Positions 37,841 to 49,507 are shown, counted from the stretch's first letter. The stretch: DNA of 64,000 nt from an uncultured Opitutaceae bacterium (GCA_903862935.1 CAIOZY010000053.1:1-64000), one strand, 5' to 3'. A program made the numbers and translations. The notes: generated by a model from the letters alone, not told the origin.

Positions 37841-38518
37841 ATGGACACAGGCCCGGATACCTCCCTGCACCCCGTCGAGATCAGGGTGCTCGGCAGCCTC
37901 GTCGAGAAGCAGATCACAACCCCGGACTACTACCCGCTGACCCTGAACGCCTTGGTCAATGCCTGCAATCAGTCCTCGAACCGCGACCCGGTCTTGAGCC
38001 TGGATGAGCACACCGTGGTGCGGGCGCTCGATGGGCTGCGAGAGCGCAAATTCGCCTTCCAGTTTCAGGGCGCGGACAGCCGGGTGCCCAAGTACGGGCA
38101 CCGGCTGGGGGACGCCTTCCAGGTGACCCCTCCGGAGATGGCGGCTTTGTGCGTCCTCATGCTGCGGGGGCCGCAGACCGTCGGCGAGGTGCGCTCCCGC
38201 ACGGGCCGGATGTACGAGTTCGAGAGCCTGGCCGAGGCCCAGGCGGCCCTCGACGGACTCGCCGCCTTCACCCCGCAGCCCCTGGCGGTGCGGCTGCCCC
38301 GCCAGCCGGGAATGAAGGAGGAGCGCTACGCCCAGCTCCTGGGCGGGCCGGTGGCGACGCAGGCCCAGGCCCGGGAGGCCCGGGTGGAGCCGGCCACAGT
38401 CGCCGTCCGGCTCGAGAACGAGCGGCTGGACAAACTCGAGCGTGAGGTGGCCGCCCTGCGCTCGGAGCTGGAGACGGCCAAGGCCCAGCTCGAGGTCCTC
38501 CGCAAGCAGTTCGAGTAG
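37841..38518 (+). CDS. yceH: YceH/DUF480 family protein
   Basis: 225 residues from the ATG at 37841. It begins with the family signature HPVEIRVLGSLVEKQITTPD followed by YYPLTLNALVNACNQSSNRD, forming tandem winged-helix domains at about 10-170. The C-terminal about 40 residues (ENERLDKLEREVAALRSELE...) form a coiled coil. The UPF0502/DUF480 family has no settled function; a regulatory DNA-binding role is possible from the fold. It is divergent from prfC across 135 bp with no clear promoter seen. Confidence 0.88.
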   Translation: MDTGPDTSLHPVEIRVLGSLVEKQITTPDYYPLTLNALVNACNQSSNRDPVLSLDEHTVVRALDGLRERKFAFQFQGADSRVPKYGHRLGDAFQVTPPEMAALCVLMLRGPQTVGEVRSRTGRMYEFESLAEAQAALDGLAAFTPQPLAVRLPRQPGMKEERYAQLLGGPVATQAQAREARVEPATVAVRLENERLDKLEREVAALRSELETAKAQLEVLRKQFE

Positions 38519-38587
38519 GCCGAAAGATCCGGGTCTCTCGGAAGATTCGGCTTCTAACCCCGGCCCTGCCGGAGGATGATCGGCCCC

Positions 38588-39757
38588 ATGCCGCAGCAGC
38601 CCTCACTCAAGCTCAAGCCCAACGTGCGTTCGCGCGTCCTTTCCGGGCACCCGTGGGTCTTCGCCAACGAGGTCGTGGGGCTCCTGCCCCCCGACTGCGA
38701 CGGGCAGGTCGTCGAGTGCCGCGACCGCACGGGCCGCTTCCTCGGATCGGGCCTCTACAACGGAAAGTCCCAGATCGTCTGGCGGCGCCTGAGCCGGGAT
38801 TCGGTCTCGCTGAACGCCGACTACCTCCGCGGGGCCCTGAAGCGCGCCCTAGCCCGCAGGGGCGGGACGGGCGGATGCCGCCGGCTCGTCTGGTCGGAGT
38901 CCGACGAGCTGCCGGGGGTGGTTGTGGACCAGTTTGAGGAGGCGCTGGTGGTCCAGATCCAGACGCTCGCCATGGAGACGGTCTCGGCCCTGGTCGGGGA
39001 TCTCCTCCACGAGCTGGTCGGTTCCGCCGAAATCATCTTCCGCAATGACGCCACGATCCGGCGCCTGGAGGGGCTGCCACTCGAGCGCCACACGCGCTCC
39101 GGGCAGCCCTGGGCCCCGCGCTGGGTGAGAATCGACGGGATCGAGTACTGGCTGGACCTGGAGGCCGGCCAGAAGACCGGCTTTTACCTGGACCAGCGGC
39201 CGAGCCACACCGCGGTCGCCCGGTACTGCGCGGGAAAACGGGTGCTCGACGCGTTCTGCAACCAGGGCCCGTTCGCCCTGCAGGCGGCCCGGGCGGGGGC
39301 AGCCCACGTCCTGGGGCTGGACAGCGCCGCAGACGCTCTGGATGCCGCGGACAAAAACGCCAAACAAAACGGGCTCAAGGCGGAGTTCGCTGCGGTGAAC
39401 GTCTTCGACTGGCTCAACGATGCGGCCCGCGCAAAAGACCCGTCCTGGGAGGTCGTGGTCCTCGACCCGCCGCCCTTCGCAAAATCCCGGGGCGCGATGG
39501 AGGGGGCCCTGCGCGGGTACAAGGAGATCAACCTGCGGGCGATGCGCATGCTGGCCCCCGGCGGGATTCTGGCCACCTTCAGCTGCTCGCACCACATGCA
39601 GGATGCGGACCTTCGCGGGGTGCTCGCGTCGGCCGCCGCCGATGCGAAGCGGCGCGTGCGGATCCTCGAATGGTGCCACCAGCCGCCGGACCACCCGGTC
39701 CTGGCGACGATGCCCGAAAGCGAATACCTGCGCGGCTACATCGCCGCGGTGGAGTGA
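38588..39757 (+). CDS. Class I SAM-dependent rRNA methyltransferase, RlmI-like
   Basis: 389 residues from the ATG at 38588. The GGAGG at 38571-38575 is 12 bp upstream of this ATG and abuts the alternative ATG at 38576, so the later start is preferred. The N-terminal PUA-like domain (VLSGHPWVFANEVVG) is followed by the RlmI middle domain and a SAM-binding fold: motif I VLDAFCNQGPFALQAARAGA, motif IV VVLDPPPFAKS, and CSHHM. Escherichia coli RlmI makes m5C1962 in 23S rRNA; orthology is likely but not proven. It converges on eno with a 10 bp gap. Confidence 0.9.
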   Translation: MPQQPSLKLKPNVRSRVLSGHPWVFANEVVGLLPPDCDGQVVECRDRTGRFLGSGLYNGKSQIVWRRLSRDSVSLNADYLRGALKRALARRGGTGGCRRLVWSESDELPGVVVDQFEEALVVQIQTLAMETVSALVGDLLHELVGSAEIIFRNDATIRRLEGLPLERHTRSGQPWAPRWVRIDGIEYWLDLEAGQKTGFYLDQRPSHTAVARYCAGKRVLDAFCNQGPFALQAARAGAAHVLGLDSAADALDAADKNAKQNGLKAEFAAVNVFDWLNDAARAKDPSWEVVVLDPPPFAKSRGAMEGALRGYKEINLRAMRMLAPGGILATFSCSHHMQDADLRGVLASAAADAKRRVRILEWCHQPPDHPVLATMPESEYLRGYIAAVE

Positions 39758-39767
39758 CGGGGGCGGC

Positions 39768-41060
<1,293 letters not shown>

Positions 41061-41112
41061 TTAACCCAGAGGCCCCAATGAAACCCAAGCGCGCGGGCTA
41101 GGGGAAGGGGAA

Positions 41113-41159
41113 AATGGACCCAGCGGCCCCGGTTAGTAGGGGCTCGCAGGCGGTCCATT
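41113..41159 (-). terminator. Nested hairpin after the ankyrin-repeat gene
   Basis: Arms AATGGACC (41113-41120) and GGTCCATT (41152-41159) pair perfectly and enclose a second stem GGCCCC/GGGGCT (41125-41130/41139-41144, one G-U pair). On the minus strand the 3' arm runs into TTCCCCTTCCCC. The hairpin starts 20 bp past the ankyrin gene stop and lies 68 bp before the eno start, consistent with termination of the former. Confidence 0.5.
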
Positions 41160-41178
41160 AGGTCGCGCCCGGGCTGCC

Positions 41179-42210
41179 CTAGTGGGCGAACGGAACGGGC
41201 GCTGCGGCAAGCCGGCGCAGCAGGCGGCGGATGAACCCCGGCGGCCGGGGCCTCAAGGCCGCGGGCAGTTGCTCCCCAAATCCCCGGCTGACCGCGGCTT
41301 GGAGGACCGTGACCCCGTCGTAATTGCGGGTCTTGATCCGCTCGGGGGTGAGCAGTTCGACGGGGATCTGGTCGAGGTGGCCGGTGAAGGCGGCGGCGTG
41401 GAGAGGGGTGTCGCCGTTCTCGTTGGGCGTGAGCAGCAAGTCGGCGGTGAGCTGGCCCCGCGGGATCCGGTCGAGCTGCCCGGTCTCGGCGGCCGCGTGG
41501 ATCGCGGTGAAGCCGTTGCGGCTTGCGGCGACCAGGTTCTCGTGGGTGAGCAGCTCCGCGGGGATCTGGCCCAGGTGGCCGGAAATGGCCGCGGCGTGGA
41601 AGACCGTGTCACCGGCGCCCGTCTTCGCCCGCAGGCCCGCAAGGGTCAGCAGCTCGCGCGGCACTTGGTCGAGGTGGCCGTTGAAGGCCGCCGCGTGGAG
41701 CACCGTCTCGCCGGCCCGGTTGGCCTGCCCGAGGGCCGCTTGCGTCAGGAGCCCTGCCGGAATCCGGTCCAGGGTCCCGTTTTCGGCCGCCTCGTGGAAG
41801 AGCGTGTTTCCGACCTCGGAGCGGTCGAGGAGCACCTCCTCGGTGAGCAGGCCCGTCGGCAGCTGGGCGAGGTTTCCCTGGGCGGCGGCGACATGGAAGA
41901 CGGTGTACCCGGCGTTGCTGCGCGCGGCGAGGGCAGCCGGCGTGAGCAGCTCCGCGGGCACCTGGTTCAAATGCCCGCCGATCGCGGCGTGGTGGAGCGG
42001 GGTGTATCCGGCGTAGTTTCGGATCGCCAGAAGCTTTGCGGAGAGGATCCCCTTCGGCAGGTCGATCAGGCCGCCGTACTTTGCGGCCAGGTGGAGCGCG
42101 GTGTTGCCGGACGCATTGGGCGCACAAAGGGCCTCCACCGTCATTTCGGCGGGAGGGACCTGGGCCAGCGTTCCGGAGCTGGCGGCGGACTGCAGATCGG
42201 TTGTAGCCAT
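41179..42210 (-). CDS. Ankyrin-repeat protein built from eight regular 33-residue repeats
   Basis: 343 residues from the ATG at 42210; an in-frame ATG at 42234 is the alternative. Residues 32-295 are eight repeats of exactly 33 residues, with a half repeat before and a degenerate one after. Each has the ankyrin turn and first helix (NENGDTPLHAAAFTGHLDQI). The second helix, however, reads IPxELLTxExL instead of the usual VVxLLLExGA. The C-terminus is short and basic (RRLLRRLAAAP). No signal peptide or enzymatic domain is present, so it is probably a cytoplasmic binding scaffold. The divergent neighbour 126 bp away encodes a lone receiver domain. The partner is unknown. Confidence 0.85.
   Translation of the reverse strand: MATTDLQSAASSGTLAQVPPAEMTVEALCAPNASGNTALHLAAKYGGLIDLPKGILSAKLLAIRNYAGYTPLHHAAIGGHLNQVPAELLTPAALAARSNAGYTVFHVAAAQGNLAQLPTGLLTEEVLLDRSEVGNTLFHEAAENGTLDRIPAGLLTQAALGQANRAGETVLHAAAFNGHLDQVPRELLTLAGLRAKTGAGDTVFHAAAISGHLGQIPAELLTHENLVAASRNGFTAIHAAAETGQLDRIPRGQLTADLLLTPNENGDTPLHAAAFTGHLDQIPVELLTPERIKTRNYDGVTVLQAAVSRGFGEQLPAALRPRPPGFIRRLLRRLAAAPVPFAH
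41326..42117 (-). repeat. Eight tandem 99 bp units encoding ankyrin-variant repeats
   Basis: The coding units are all exactly 99 bp with no indels. Conserved positions are the G-x-T-x-hydrophobic-H-x-A-A core, GHL near position 15-17, IP near 20-21 and LLT near 24-26. Side positions differ widely, so this is an old, diverged array rather than a recent expansion. Confidence 0.85.
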
Positions 42211-42336
42211 CGCGAATTTTCCACCCCTGTTCAACCCGCGTTGCTCCCCCGGTGCAAATCAAAACCGGGCGCCATCGCCGCCGGCGGGCCGTGGTTTGGA
42301 TTTGCCACCCCGGTCTCAAGCCTCATCCTCCCGGGA

Positions 42337-42762
42337 ATGAGCAATTCGGACCAGAACCCCGCGCCAGCGGCGCCGACTGAACCGGTGCTTTTGGTCGACG
42401 ATGAACAGCCGCTGCTCGACGTGTTCGAAGCCGCCCTTTCGCCCTATTTCAAGGTCAAGACCGTGAACTCGGCCCGCGAGGCCGAGTTCCTCCTGCGCCA
42501 GCAGTCCTTCAAGGTCGTGGTTGCCGACCACCTGATGCCCGGGGGAAACGGCATGAGCTTCCTGGTCCGCGCCCGCGAGGAGTACCCCCACATGCAGCGG
42601 ATTCTCGTCACCGGCTACATGAAGCCGGAGATGCTCCTGAGGAGCGTGAACGAGGCGGCGCTCTTCCGCTACCTGCTCAAGCCCGTGACCCTCGGCGAAC
42701 TGATCAAGGTCGTCCAGGAGGCCGCCCGGGCCCACGACGCTAGCGTCGCCGCGGCCCGCTGA
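42337..42762 (+). CDS. Single-domain response regulator (receiver only)
   Basis: 141 residues. It is a complete receiver domain: acidic pair Asp21-Asp22 (LLVDDEQPLL), phospho-acceptor Asp64 in VVVADHLMPGGNGMSF, the Thr switch in ILVTGYMK and Lys in YLLKPVTLGEL. There is no output domain; a Pro/Ala-rich N-terminus and a short C-terminal helix flank it. No histidine kinase is encoded in this window. The ADHLMP-GGNG arrangement is like receivers found in phosphorelays. It is divergent from the ankyrin gene, and its last 23 bp overlap the end of uvrA. Confidence 0.9.
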   Translation: MSNSDQNPAPAAPTEPVLLVDDEQPLLDVFEAALSPYFKVKTVNSAREAEFLLRQQSFKVVVADHLMPGGNGMSFLVRAREEYPHMQRILVTGYMKPEMLLRSVNEAALFRYLLKPVTLGELIKVVQEAARAHDASVAAAR

Positions 42763-45700
42763 GGGCGGGCCCGCCCTTGAGCTTTCGCGCCAGGTACGGG
42801 GCCGTCGGGCTCCGGCGGACCCGCAGGAGCCCCGCGAGGTCGCCTTGGTAGATCAGCTCCCCGCCGTCCGGGCCGCCGCCCGGCCCCAGCTCCACGCCGT
42901 AGTCGGCCTCGGCGATCAGGTCCAGGTTGTGCTCGATCACGACGACGGTGTGCCCCTGGTCGACCAGGGAGTGCAAGACACCGATCAACTTCTCGCAGTC
43001 GCTGGAATGCAGCCCGATCGTGGGCTCCTCCAGCAGATAGAGGTTGCGCGGGGTCTCGCCCCGCCGGATCTCGCGCACGGTCGCTATCCCCTTCGACAGC
43101 TCGGTGACCAGCTTCAGTCTCTGGGCCTCGCCGCCCGAGAGGGTCGGGGAGCTCTGGCCGAGCGTGAGGTAGCCCAGCCCGCAGTCGACCATGAGTCGGC
43201 ACACCGGCCCCAGCTGGGCGTGGAAGTCGAAGAACACAGCCGCCTCCTCGAAGGTCAGCTCCAGGATCTGGCCCACCGAGCGGCCCTTCCAGGTGATGTC
43301 CGACAGTTCCGGGCTGTAGCGGGAGCCGCGGCAGTCCTCGCACGGCAGGAAGGTGTCCGGCATGAATGACATCTCGAACTTGATCCGCCCGGCGCCCTGG
43401 CAAGTTGGGCAGCGGCCCCCCTCGACGTTGAAGGAGAAGCGCGAGGCGCTGTAGCCGCGAAGCTTCGCCTCGGGCAGCGACGCGAAAAACTGCCGGATCG
43501 GGTCAAAGATCCCGAGGTAGGTGGCGGGGGTCGAGCGCGGGGTCTTGCCGATCGGGGACTGGTCCACGGTGATGACCGAGCGCAGGGCCTGCGGGAGCCG
43601 CAGTTCGTCGAAGGGGGCGCCTGCGCCTTCCCCGGTCGGGAACTGCAGGGCCCCCGCCTTGATCCGGCGTTTGCCGCTTTTTATCGCCTGGTCCACGGCC
43701 GGCTGGAGCAGGTCGCGGCACAGGGTCGACTTTCCGGCGCCGCTCGGGCCGGCGACCAGGATCAGCCGGCCGAGGGGCAGCTTCAGGTCGAAACCCCGCA
43801 GGTTGCGGTGCCTCGCCCCGAGAAGCTCCAGGAATGCGGCGCCCTCCAGCGTGCGGTAGGCCCCGCGCAGGGGATGGGCGATACCGCGCGCGAGGAAAAG
43901 CCCGGTCAGCGACCGCTTGCTGCGCATGATCTGCGCGGGGGTGCCCGCCGCGAGGACCTCGCCGCCGTGGATCCCGGCCCCGGGGCCCAGGTCGATGATG
44001 TGGTCGGCCGCGGCCATCAGCTCGTCGTCGTGCTCTACCACCAGAAGCGTGTTGCCCAGGGCCTGCAGCGCCCGGAGCGCCCCGATCAGCCGCTCGTTGT
44101 CCCGGGCGTGCAGCCCGATGCTCGGCTCGTCCAGGACATAGAGCACCCCGGAGAGGTTCGAGCCGAGCTGCGCGGCGAGCCGGATCCGCTGGGCCTCGCC
44201 GCCGGACAGGGTCTCCGTCGGCCGGTCCAGCGAGAGGTGGTCCAGGCCGACGCGGTCGAGGAAGCGCAGGCGCTCCTCGATCTGCGGGACGATGTCGGCC
44301 GAGATGATCCGGCTGCGGGAATCCGCGGGGAGCGCCCGCAACTGGGCCCGCAGCTGCGAGGCGTTCAGCCGCAGGAGCGCCGGAAGGGAGAGGGGATCGC
44401 CCCGCCGGAAGTGGAGCTTAACGGCCCGGGCGGTCCGGTTGAGCCTCTCTCCGGCGCAGACCGGGCAGGGCCGCCCCTCGCCGGGGATCTCCTCGGCCGG
44501 GTCGATCCCCAACTCCCGCAGGCGCGCCTGGGGGTCGTCCTCGTCGTCCTCCTTTTCGAGCATCCACGGCAGGATCCGGCCGTGCCCGCGGCAGGCCGGG
44601 CACCACCCGCGGGGGGAGTTAAACGAGAAGTGCTTCGGGTCGAGCTCGGGGAAGGACTCGCCGGTCTGGGCGTCGGTGCGGGTCCGCGAAAACCACGACA
44701 GGACCACGCCCCGCTCGGTCGCCACAAAGCAGCTTCCGGAGCCGAGGCGGATCGCCTCGTCCAGGGCTCCGGCGGCGGCCCGCCCCGCGGACTTCAGGTC
44801 GGCGACGACGGCCTCCACGTCGTGCTCCTTGTAGCGGTCGAGCTTTCGGAAGGCGTCCACCCGGGTCAGCCGCCCGTCGATCCGCATCAACTCGTAACCC
44901 TGGCGCCCGATCCAGGTGGCGATCGGCTGGTGGTGGCCCTTGCGGCCGCGGATGAGCGGCGAGCACAGGTACAGGTGCCGGGCCCGGCGGGCCGCGGGGG
45001 AGCGGAGCAACCGGGCGAGCAGGCGGCGAAGCGCCGCGGCCGACAAAGGCTCGACCGGCCGGTCGGAGTCGGGGTGGTGCTGGACGCCGAGCCGGGCGTA
45101 CAGGAGCCGCAGGTACTGGGCCACCTCGGTGATCGTCGCCACGGTCGACTTTCGCGAGCCGCGGGTCACCCGCTGCTCGATCGCCACGGTCGGGGGGATC
45201 CCGGCCACGCGGTCGACCGCCGGGCGCGGCAGCTGCTCAACAAACTGCCGCGCGTAGGGGGACATCGACTCCATGAAGCGCCGCTGGCCCTCGGCGAACA
45301 CGATGTCGAAGGCCAGGGTCGACTTGCCCGAGCCGGAGACGCCGGTGACGACGTTCAGGGCGTGGTGGGGAATCGATAGCGAAAGGTTCTTCAGGTTGTT
45401 CTCCCGGGCGCCGCTGATCAAAAGAGCGGTCGGGCGGCCGCCGCCCCCGACGGCCTCCTCCGAGGCCTGGGGTTGCCGCTGCCCTACGTCGGCGGGCGCG
45501 AAGCCGCCCAGGGCGGCCTTCAGGTACGGGGCCGTCGCGGTCGGGGCGAGGGCCACCGACTCGGGGGTCCCCTCGGCGACGATCCGGCCGCCCTGCTCGC
45601 CGGCCCCCGGGCCGATCTCGAGGATCCAGTCGGCGGATTTGAGCACATCGAGGTTGTGCTCGATGACGACGACACTGTGGCCCCGGTCGACGAGGCGGTG

Positions 45701-48415
45701 CAGGGCCTGCAGGAGGACCCCCACGTCGTGGCGGTGGAGCCCGGTGGTGGGTTCGTCCAGGAGAAGAAGGGCCCCCGCGGCGGCCTCGGGCGCCTCGCCG
45801 CCCCCGAACTGCCCGAGGTAGCGGACGAGCTTCAGGCGCTGGGACTCCCCGCCGCTCAGGGTGTTCAGGGGCTGGCCCAGCGCAAGGTAGCCCAGGCCGA
45901 CCGCCTCGAGGGCCTCCAGCCGGGTCCGGACCGCCTCGTTGGCGCCAAACAGAGGGATCGCCGCTGAGACCGGGGTCTCCAGAAGGGCCGCGATCGACAG
46001 GCCGCTCCAGGAAATGGCGAGCACCTCTGGCTTGAACCGCCGCCCGTCGCACACCGGACAGGGGACGAAGACGTCGGACAGAAACTGCATCTCGATCCGC
46101 TCGTAGCCCAGGCCCAGGCAGTGGTCGCACCTCCCGTCCCCGCTGTTGAAGGAGAAGCTCGAGTCGCTGAAACCGGCCGCCTGGGCGGCCGGGGTCTGGG
46201 CGTAGAGCCCGCGGATCAATTCCCAGGCCCCGGTGTACAGGGCGGGGTTGGAGCGCGGCGTGCGCGCGACCGGCGACTGGTCGACGAGCACGATGTCGCC
46301 CAGGCCCCCGTCCCCGGAGACCTCGCGGATCGAGGCCGGGTCCTCGGCGAGCTGGCGCCGGCGCTCGAGGAGTCCCTGGTAGATCACGTTGTCGAGGAGG
46401 GTTGACTTGCCCGAACCGGACACGCCCGACAGGCACACCAGGCGGCCGAGCGGAATCGAGACGTCGAGCTCCTTCAGGTTGTGCTTAGTCGCCCCCTCAA
46501 GGAGAAGGCGCGGGCCCGCCGCGCCGCCCACCGGCCGGCGCACCGGGGGAACGGGCACGGCGCGGCGGCCGCTCAGGTAGGCCCCGGTGATGCTCGAGGG
46601 CGAGCGCAGAAGCCCCGCCACCGGGCCCTCGAAGACGATCCGCCCCCCGCCCGCCCCGGGCTCGGGGCCGACCTCGATCACGTGGTCGGCCGCCCGGATC
46701 ATCGCCTCGTCGTGCTCGACCACGACGACCGTGTTGCCGGCCCGGGTGAGCGAGCGGATGATCGCGATCAGCCGGTCGATGTCCCGGGGGTGGAGCCCGA
46801 CGCTCGGCTCGTCCAGGACGAACAGGGTGTCGACCAGCGAGGTGCCCAGGCACGATGTCAGATTAACCCGCTCGACCTCGCCGCCGGAGAGCGTTCGGGA
46901 GGGCCGGTCGAGCGTGAGGTAGCCTAGGCTCACCTGCTCGAGGTAGCCCAGGCGCGTGAGCATGGCCTCGAGCGCCAGGTCGCGGGCCGCGGCCCCGGCG
47001 GGGCCGTCCGAGGAGCCCTCCGGCCCGGGCTCGCGCAGCAAAGCCGCCAGAACACCGACGGGCATCCGGTACAGTTCGGGCAGGGTGCGGCCGCGCCACT
47101 TCCAGCACAGCGCCTCGGGCTGCAGGCGGGAGCCGCCGCAGTCCGGGCAGACGTTGTAGGTGCGGAAGCGCGAGAGGAACACCCGCACGTGCATCTTGTA
47201 GGTGGTCTTCTCCAGCCAGCGGAAGAAACCCTTCACCCCGTACCAGTACCGGGGCCACTCCTTGCCGTTCTCCTCGCCGTAGCCGGGCTCCCCGTCGATC
47301 ACGTAGGCCTGATGCTCGGCGGAGAGTTCGGCGAAGGGCACGTCGGTCGGGATCCCCCTTTTCCGGGTGAACCGCTTCAGGTCGTCTTTGGAGGCGCCGT
47401 AGACGTCGCTCTCCCAGCACTTGATCGCCCCGCCATCGATCGAGACCGAGCGGTCGGGGATCGCCAGGCGGTAGTCGATCTCGATGATCCGGCCGAAGCC
47501 CCGGCACCGCGGGCAGGCGCCCAAAGGCGAGTTGAAGGAGAACAGGGCGGGGGTGGCCGGCCGGAAGGTCCGCCCGCTCTTAGGGGAGCGCAGCCCCCGC
47601 GAGTACTGGCCGACCCTCTCGGAGTCGGCCCACAGCTCCAGTTCGCCCCGCCCGAAGTGCAGCGCCGCGTCGGCCGCCTCGATGAAGCGGGCCCGGTTCT
47701 CTGGGAGGATCGCAATCCGGTCCTGGACGACCAATAGATGGGTCACGGGCGGGGTGTCCAGGGCCTCGGGCCGGGCGAGGAGGGCGTCGATCCGCGCCGG
47801 CTCGGCCGGCGCCCGCGGGACCAGGACCCGCGTGTAGCCCTGGCCCTCCAGGCTCGAGAGGATCTCCCGCCAGGGCAGGCTCGCCGGCCGGGAAACCCGG
47901 AAGGTGACGGTCAGGTTGCGCCCCGCGTGGCGAGCGAGCGCCCCCGACCAGATCGACTGGGGGCTGTCGTCGGTCACGGGCTCCCCCGTCTCGGGGTCGA
48001 AGCAGGAGGCGACATGGCTGAACCACACCTTCGCGTAGTCGGTCAGCTCGGTCATCGTCCCCACCGTGGAGCGCGAGGTCCTGACCGTGTTCGACTGGCC
48101 GATCGCGATCGACGGGGGAATGTTCTCCACCCGATCGACCTTGGGCTTGGCCAGCAGGTCGAGGAACTGGCGCGTGTAGGCGCTGAAGGTCTCCACGTAG
48201 CGCCTCTGGCCCTCGGCGTGCAGGGTTTCGAAGACGAGGGAACTTTTCCCTGCCCCGCTAAGCCCTGTGACGACGATCAGCCGCCCCAGGGGAATATCCA
48301 GGTCGAAGCCCTTCAGGTTGTTCTGGCGGGCGCCCCGGATCCGGATGCACGTCGGTGCCGATGATGCCTTCGGTGACAAGGACCCAGAAGACACGCGCGC
48401 GGGCCCAAATGTCAA
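42740..48415 (-). CDS. uvrA: Double-length excinuclease ABC subunit UvrA (two complete UvrA units fused)
   Basis: 1891 residues, about twice the usual 940. Four ABC ATPase modules are present, with Walker [10 protein letters not shown] (about 50), GVSGSGKST (about 663), GVSGSGKST (about 1023) and GPSGAGKST (about 1554). Four LSGGE signatures follow ([40 protein letters not shown]). Each half has its own zinc modules (CPRC/CPDC and CDHC/CPVC; CPAC/CPVC and CPTC/CEDC) and the VDQSP-x5-R motif. The second unit starts near residue 1000 at [12 protein letters not shown]. UvrA finds bulky DNA damage and loads UvrB; here one chain would act like a UvrA dimer. No ATG is near the 5' end: TTG at 48415 and GTG at 48394 are the candidates. 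Confidence 0.95.
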   Translation of the reverse strand: MTFGPARVSSGSLSPKASSAPTCIRIRGARQNNLKGFDLDIPLGRLIVVTGLSGAGKSSLVFETLHAEGQRRYVETFSAYTRQFLDLLAKPKVDRVENIPPSIAIGQSNTVRTSRSTVGTMTELTDYAKVWFSHVASCFDPETGEPVTDDSPQSIWSGALARHAGRNLTVTFRVSRPASLPWREILSSLEGQGYTRVLVPRAPAEPARIDALLARPEALDTPPVTHLLVVQDRIAILPENRARFIEAADAALHFGRGELELWADSERVGQYSRGLRSPKSGRTFRPATPALFSFNSPLGACPRCRGFGRIIEIDYRLAIPDRSVSIDGGAIKCWESDVYGASKDDLKRFTRKRGIPTDVPFAELSAEHQAYVIDGEPGYGEENGKEWPRYWYGVKGFFRWLEKTTYKMHVRVFLSRFRTYNVCPDCGGSRLQPEALCWKWRGRTLPELYRMPVGVLAALLREPGPEGSSDGPAGAAARDLALEAMLTRLGYLEQVSLGYLTLDRPSRTLSGGEVERVNLTSCLGTSLVDTLFVLDEPSVGLHPRDIDRLIAIIRSLTRAGNTVVVVEHDEAMIRAADHVIEVGPEPGAGGGRIVFEGPVAGLLRSPSSITGAYLSGRRAVPVPPVRRPVGGAAGPRLLLEGATKHNLKELDVSIPLGRLVCLSGVSGSGKSTLLDNVIYQGLLERRRQLAEDPASIREVSGDGGLGDIVLVDQSPVARTPRSNPALYTGAWELIRGLYAQTPAAQAAGFSDSSFSFNSGDGRCDHCLGLGYERIEMQFLSDVFVPCPVCDGRRFKPEVLAISWSGLSIAALLETPVSAAIPLFGANEAVRTRLEALEAVGLGYLALGQPLNTLSGGESQRLKLVRYLGQFGGGEAPEAAAGALLLLDEPTTGLHRHDVGVLLQALHRLVDRGHSVVVIEHNLDVLKSADWILEIGPGAGEQGGRIVAEGTPESVALAPTATAPYLKAALGGFAPADVGQRQPQASEEAVGGGGRPTALLISGARENNLKNLSLSIPHHALNVVTGVSGSGKSTLAFDIVFAEGQRRFMESMSPYARQFVEQLPRPAVDRVAGIPPTVAIEQRVTRGSRKSTVATITEVAQYLRLLYARLGVQHHPDSDRPVEPLSAAALRRLLARLLRSPAARRARHLYLCSPLIRGRKGHHQPIATWIGRQGYELMRIDGRLTRVDAFRKLDRYKEHDVEAVVADLKSAGRAAAGALDEAIRLGSGSCFVATERGVVLSWFSRTRTDAQTGESFPELDPKHFSFNSPRGWCPACRGHGRILPWMLEKEDDEDDPQARLRELGIDPAEEIPGEGRPCPVCAGERLNRTARAVKLHFRRGDPLSLPALLRLNASQLRAQLRALPADSRSRIISADIVPQIEERLRFLDRVGLDHLSLDRPTETLSGGEAQRIRLAAQLGSNLSGVLYVLDEPSIGLHARDNERLIGALRALQALGNTLLVVEHDDELMAAADHIIDLGPGAGIHGGEVLAAGTPAQIMRSKRSLTGLFLARGIAHPLRGAYRTLEGAAFLELLGARHRNLRGFDLKLPLGRLILVAGPSGAGKSTLCRDLLQPAVDQAIKSGKRRIKAGALQFPTGEGAGAPFDELRLPQALRSVITVDQSPIGKTPRSTPATYLGIFDPIRQFFASLPEAKLRGYSASRFSFNVEGGRCPTCQGAGRIKFEMSFMPDTFLPCEDCRGSRYSPELSDITWKGRSVGQILELTFEEAAVFFDFHAQLGPVCRLMVDCGLGYLTLGQSSPTLSGGEAQRLKLVTELSKGIATVREIRRGETPRNLYLLEEPTIGLHSSDCEKLIGVLHSLVDQGHTVVVIEHNLDLIAEADYGVELGPGGGPDGGELIYQGDLAGLLRVRRSPTAPYLARKLKGGPALSGPRRR

Positions 48416-48430
48416 AAAAAACGCCGGGCT

Positions 48431-49507
48431 CTAGGTCCGGGCGACCCGCACGAGCGACTCGAACAGCTCGAGGTGCGCCCGGGTCTGCCGGGCCGGATCG
48501 AAGGCCTGGAGCGCAAACGCCGCGGCCTTCTTCGAGCGTGCCGCACGCAGTTCGGGCGGCTCGGCGATCAGCCGGGCCAGGGCCGCGATGAACCCGGCGC
48601 GGTCCCCGGCGGGAACCTCCCAGCCGGTCTCCCCGGGGATGAAGCATTCGCGGATTCCCTGGGCGGTGGAGGCGACCGCGGGCAGCCCGTGCGCCTGGGC
48701 CTCGATCAGGAAGTTGGAGTGGGACTCGCTCCACGAGGCGTGGACAGCGACGTCGGCGGCCGCGTAGAGCGGGCGCGGGTCGGGCCACAGGCCGAGAAAC
48801 TTGACCCGGTCCTTGAGGCCCCGGGCGCGGGCGAGCCTTTCGCAAGAGGCACGGGCAGGGCCATCCCCGGCGAGCCACAGCTGCCAGTCGAGCTCGGCGG
48901 GCATGCCCGCGACGATCTCGACCAGCTCGCGCTGGTTCTTCTCGGGCCGGAACATCGCGACACTGAGTAAAACGGTCGTGGACTCCGAGGCCCAGAAGCG
49001 GGCGCGAACAGCCGCGTCGCGCGCGACCGGCGGGAACAGCAGGGGGTTGGGGATTACCGACACCAAGCCGGGCGGCATGCCGTACCAGGCAAGCAGGTTC
49101 TGCCGGGCCTCCCGGCTGTTGGCGATCACATGGCGCACGCGCAGAAGGGAGCGCCGGAATAGCCAGGGAAGAGGCTTTCCCGTCCGCAGGGTCGCCACGA
49201 CCGCGGCCGCCGGCAGCGCCTTCTGGAGGCGCCCCGCGTAGCAATTGGCCATGCGACCCATGCAAAGGACGATATCCGGGGCGAGCCGGCGGGCCGCCGC
49301 CGAAAGCCCGGGCGCGAACCAGTCCAGCCCCAGGTCGAAGGGCTGGAGCGCCAGGCGCGGGGTTTCTCCGACCTCCAGGGCCCCGCCCGGGCGGAAGGTG
49401 ATCAGGGTCGTGGCGTGCCCCGCCTCATGGAAAGCCCGGGCCAGCCGGAGCGATTGGCGCTCGGTCCCGCCGCTTCTCAGGTAGTCCTGGACGACGATGA
49501 TTTTCAT
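48431..49507 (-). CDS. Glycosyltransferase family 4 protein
   Basis: 358 residues. GT-B fold: N-terminal VVQDYLRSGGTERQSLRLA with the glycine loop, and a C-terminal Rossmann domain with VAMFRPEKNQRELVEI, WLAGDGPARASCERLA and the E-x7-E motif (WSESHSNFLIEAQAHGLPAV). It transfers a sugar from an activated donor to an unknown acceptor, probably on the cytoplasmic side in cell-surface polysaccharide synthesis. No neighbouring polysaccharide genes are seen. Its stop is 15 bp from the uvrA start on the same strand, and a run of eight T on that strand lies in the gap. Confidence 0.9.
   Translation of the reverse strand: MKIIVVQDYLRSGGTERQSLRLARAFHEAGHATTLITFRPGGALEVGETPRLALQPFDLGLDWFAPGLSAAARRLAPDIVLCMGRMANCYAGRLQKALPAAAVVATLRTGKPLPWLFRRSLLRVRHVIANSREARQNLLAWYGMPPGLVSVIPNPLLFPPVARDAAVRARFWASESTTVLLSVAMFRPEKNQRELVEIVAGMPAELDWQLWLAGDGPARASCERLARARGLKDRVKFLGLWPDPRPLYAAADVAVHASWSESHSNFLIEAQAHGLPAVASTAQGIRECFIPGETGWEVPAGDRAGFIAALARLIAEPPELRAARSKKAAAFALQAFDPARQTRAHLELFESLVRVART

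Noticed and set aside
41326-42117. CRISPR-like array from the regular 99 bp periodicity
   Set aside because: The periodicity is the codon-level ankyrin repeat; the DNA units are diverged and there are no identical repeats or cas genes.
43808-45379. 523-codon plus-strand frame opposite uvrA
   Set aside because: Shadow of the uvrA coding frame; no recognisable features.
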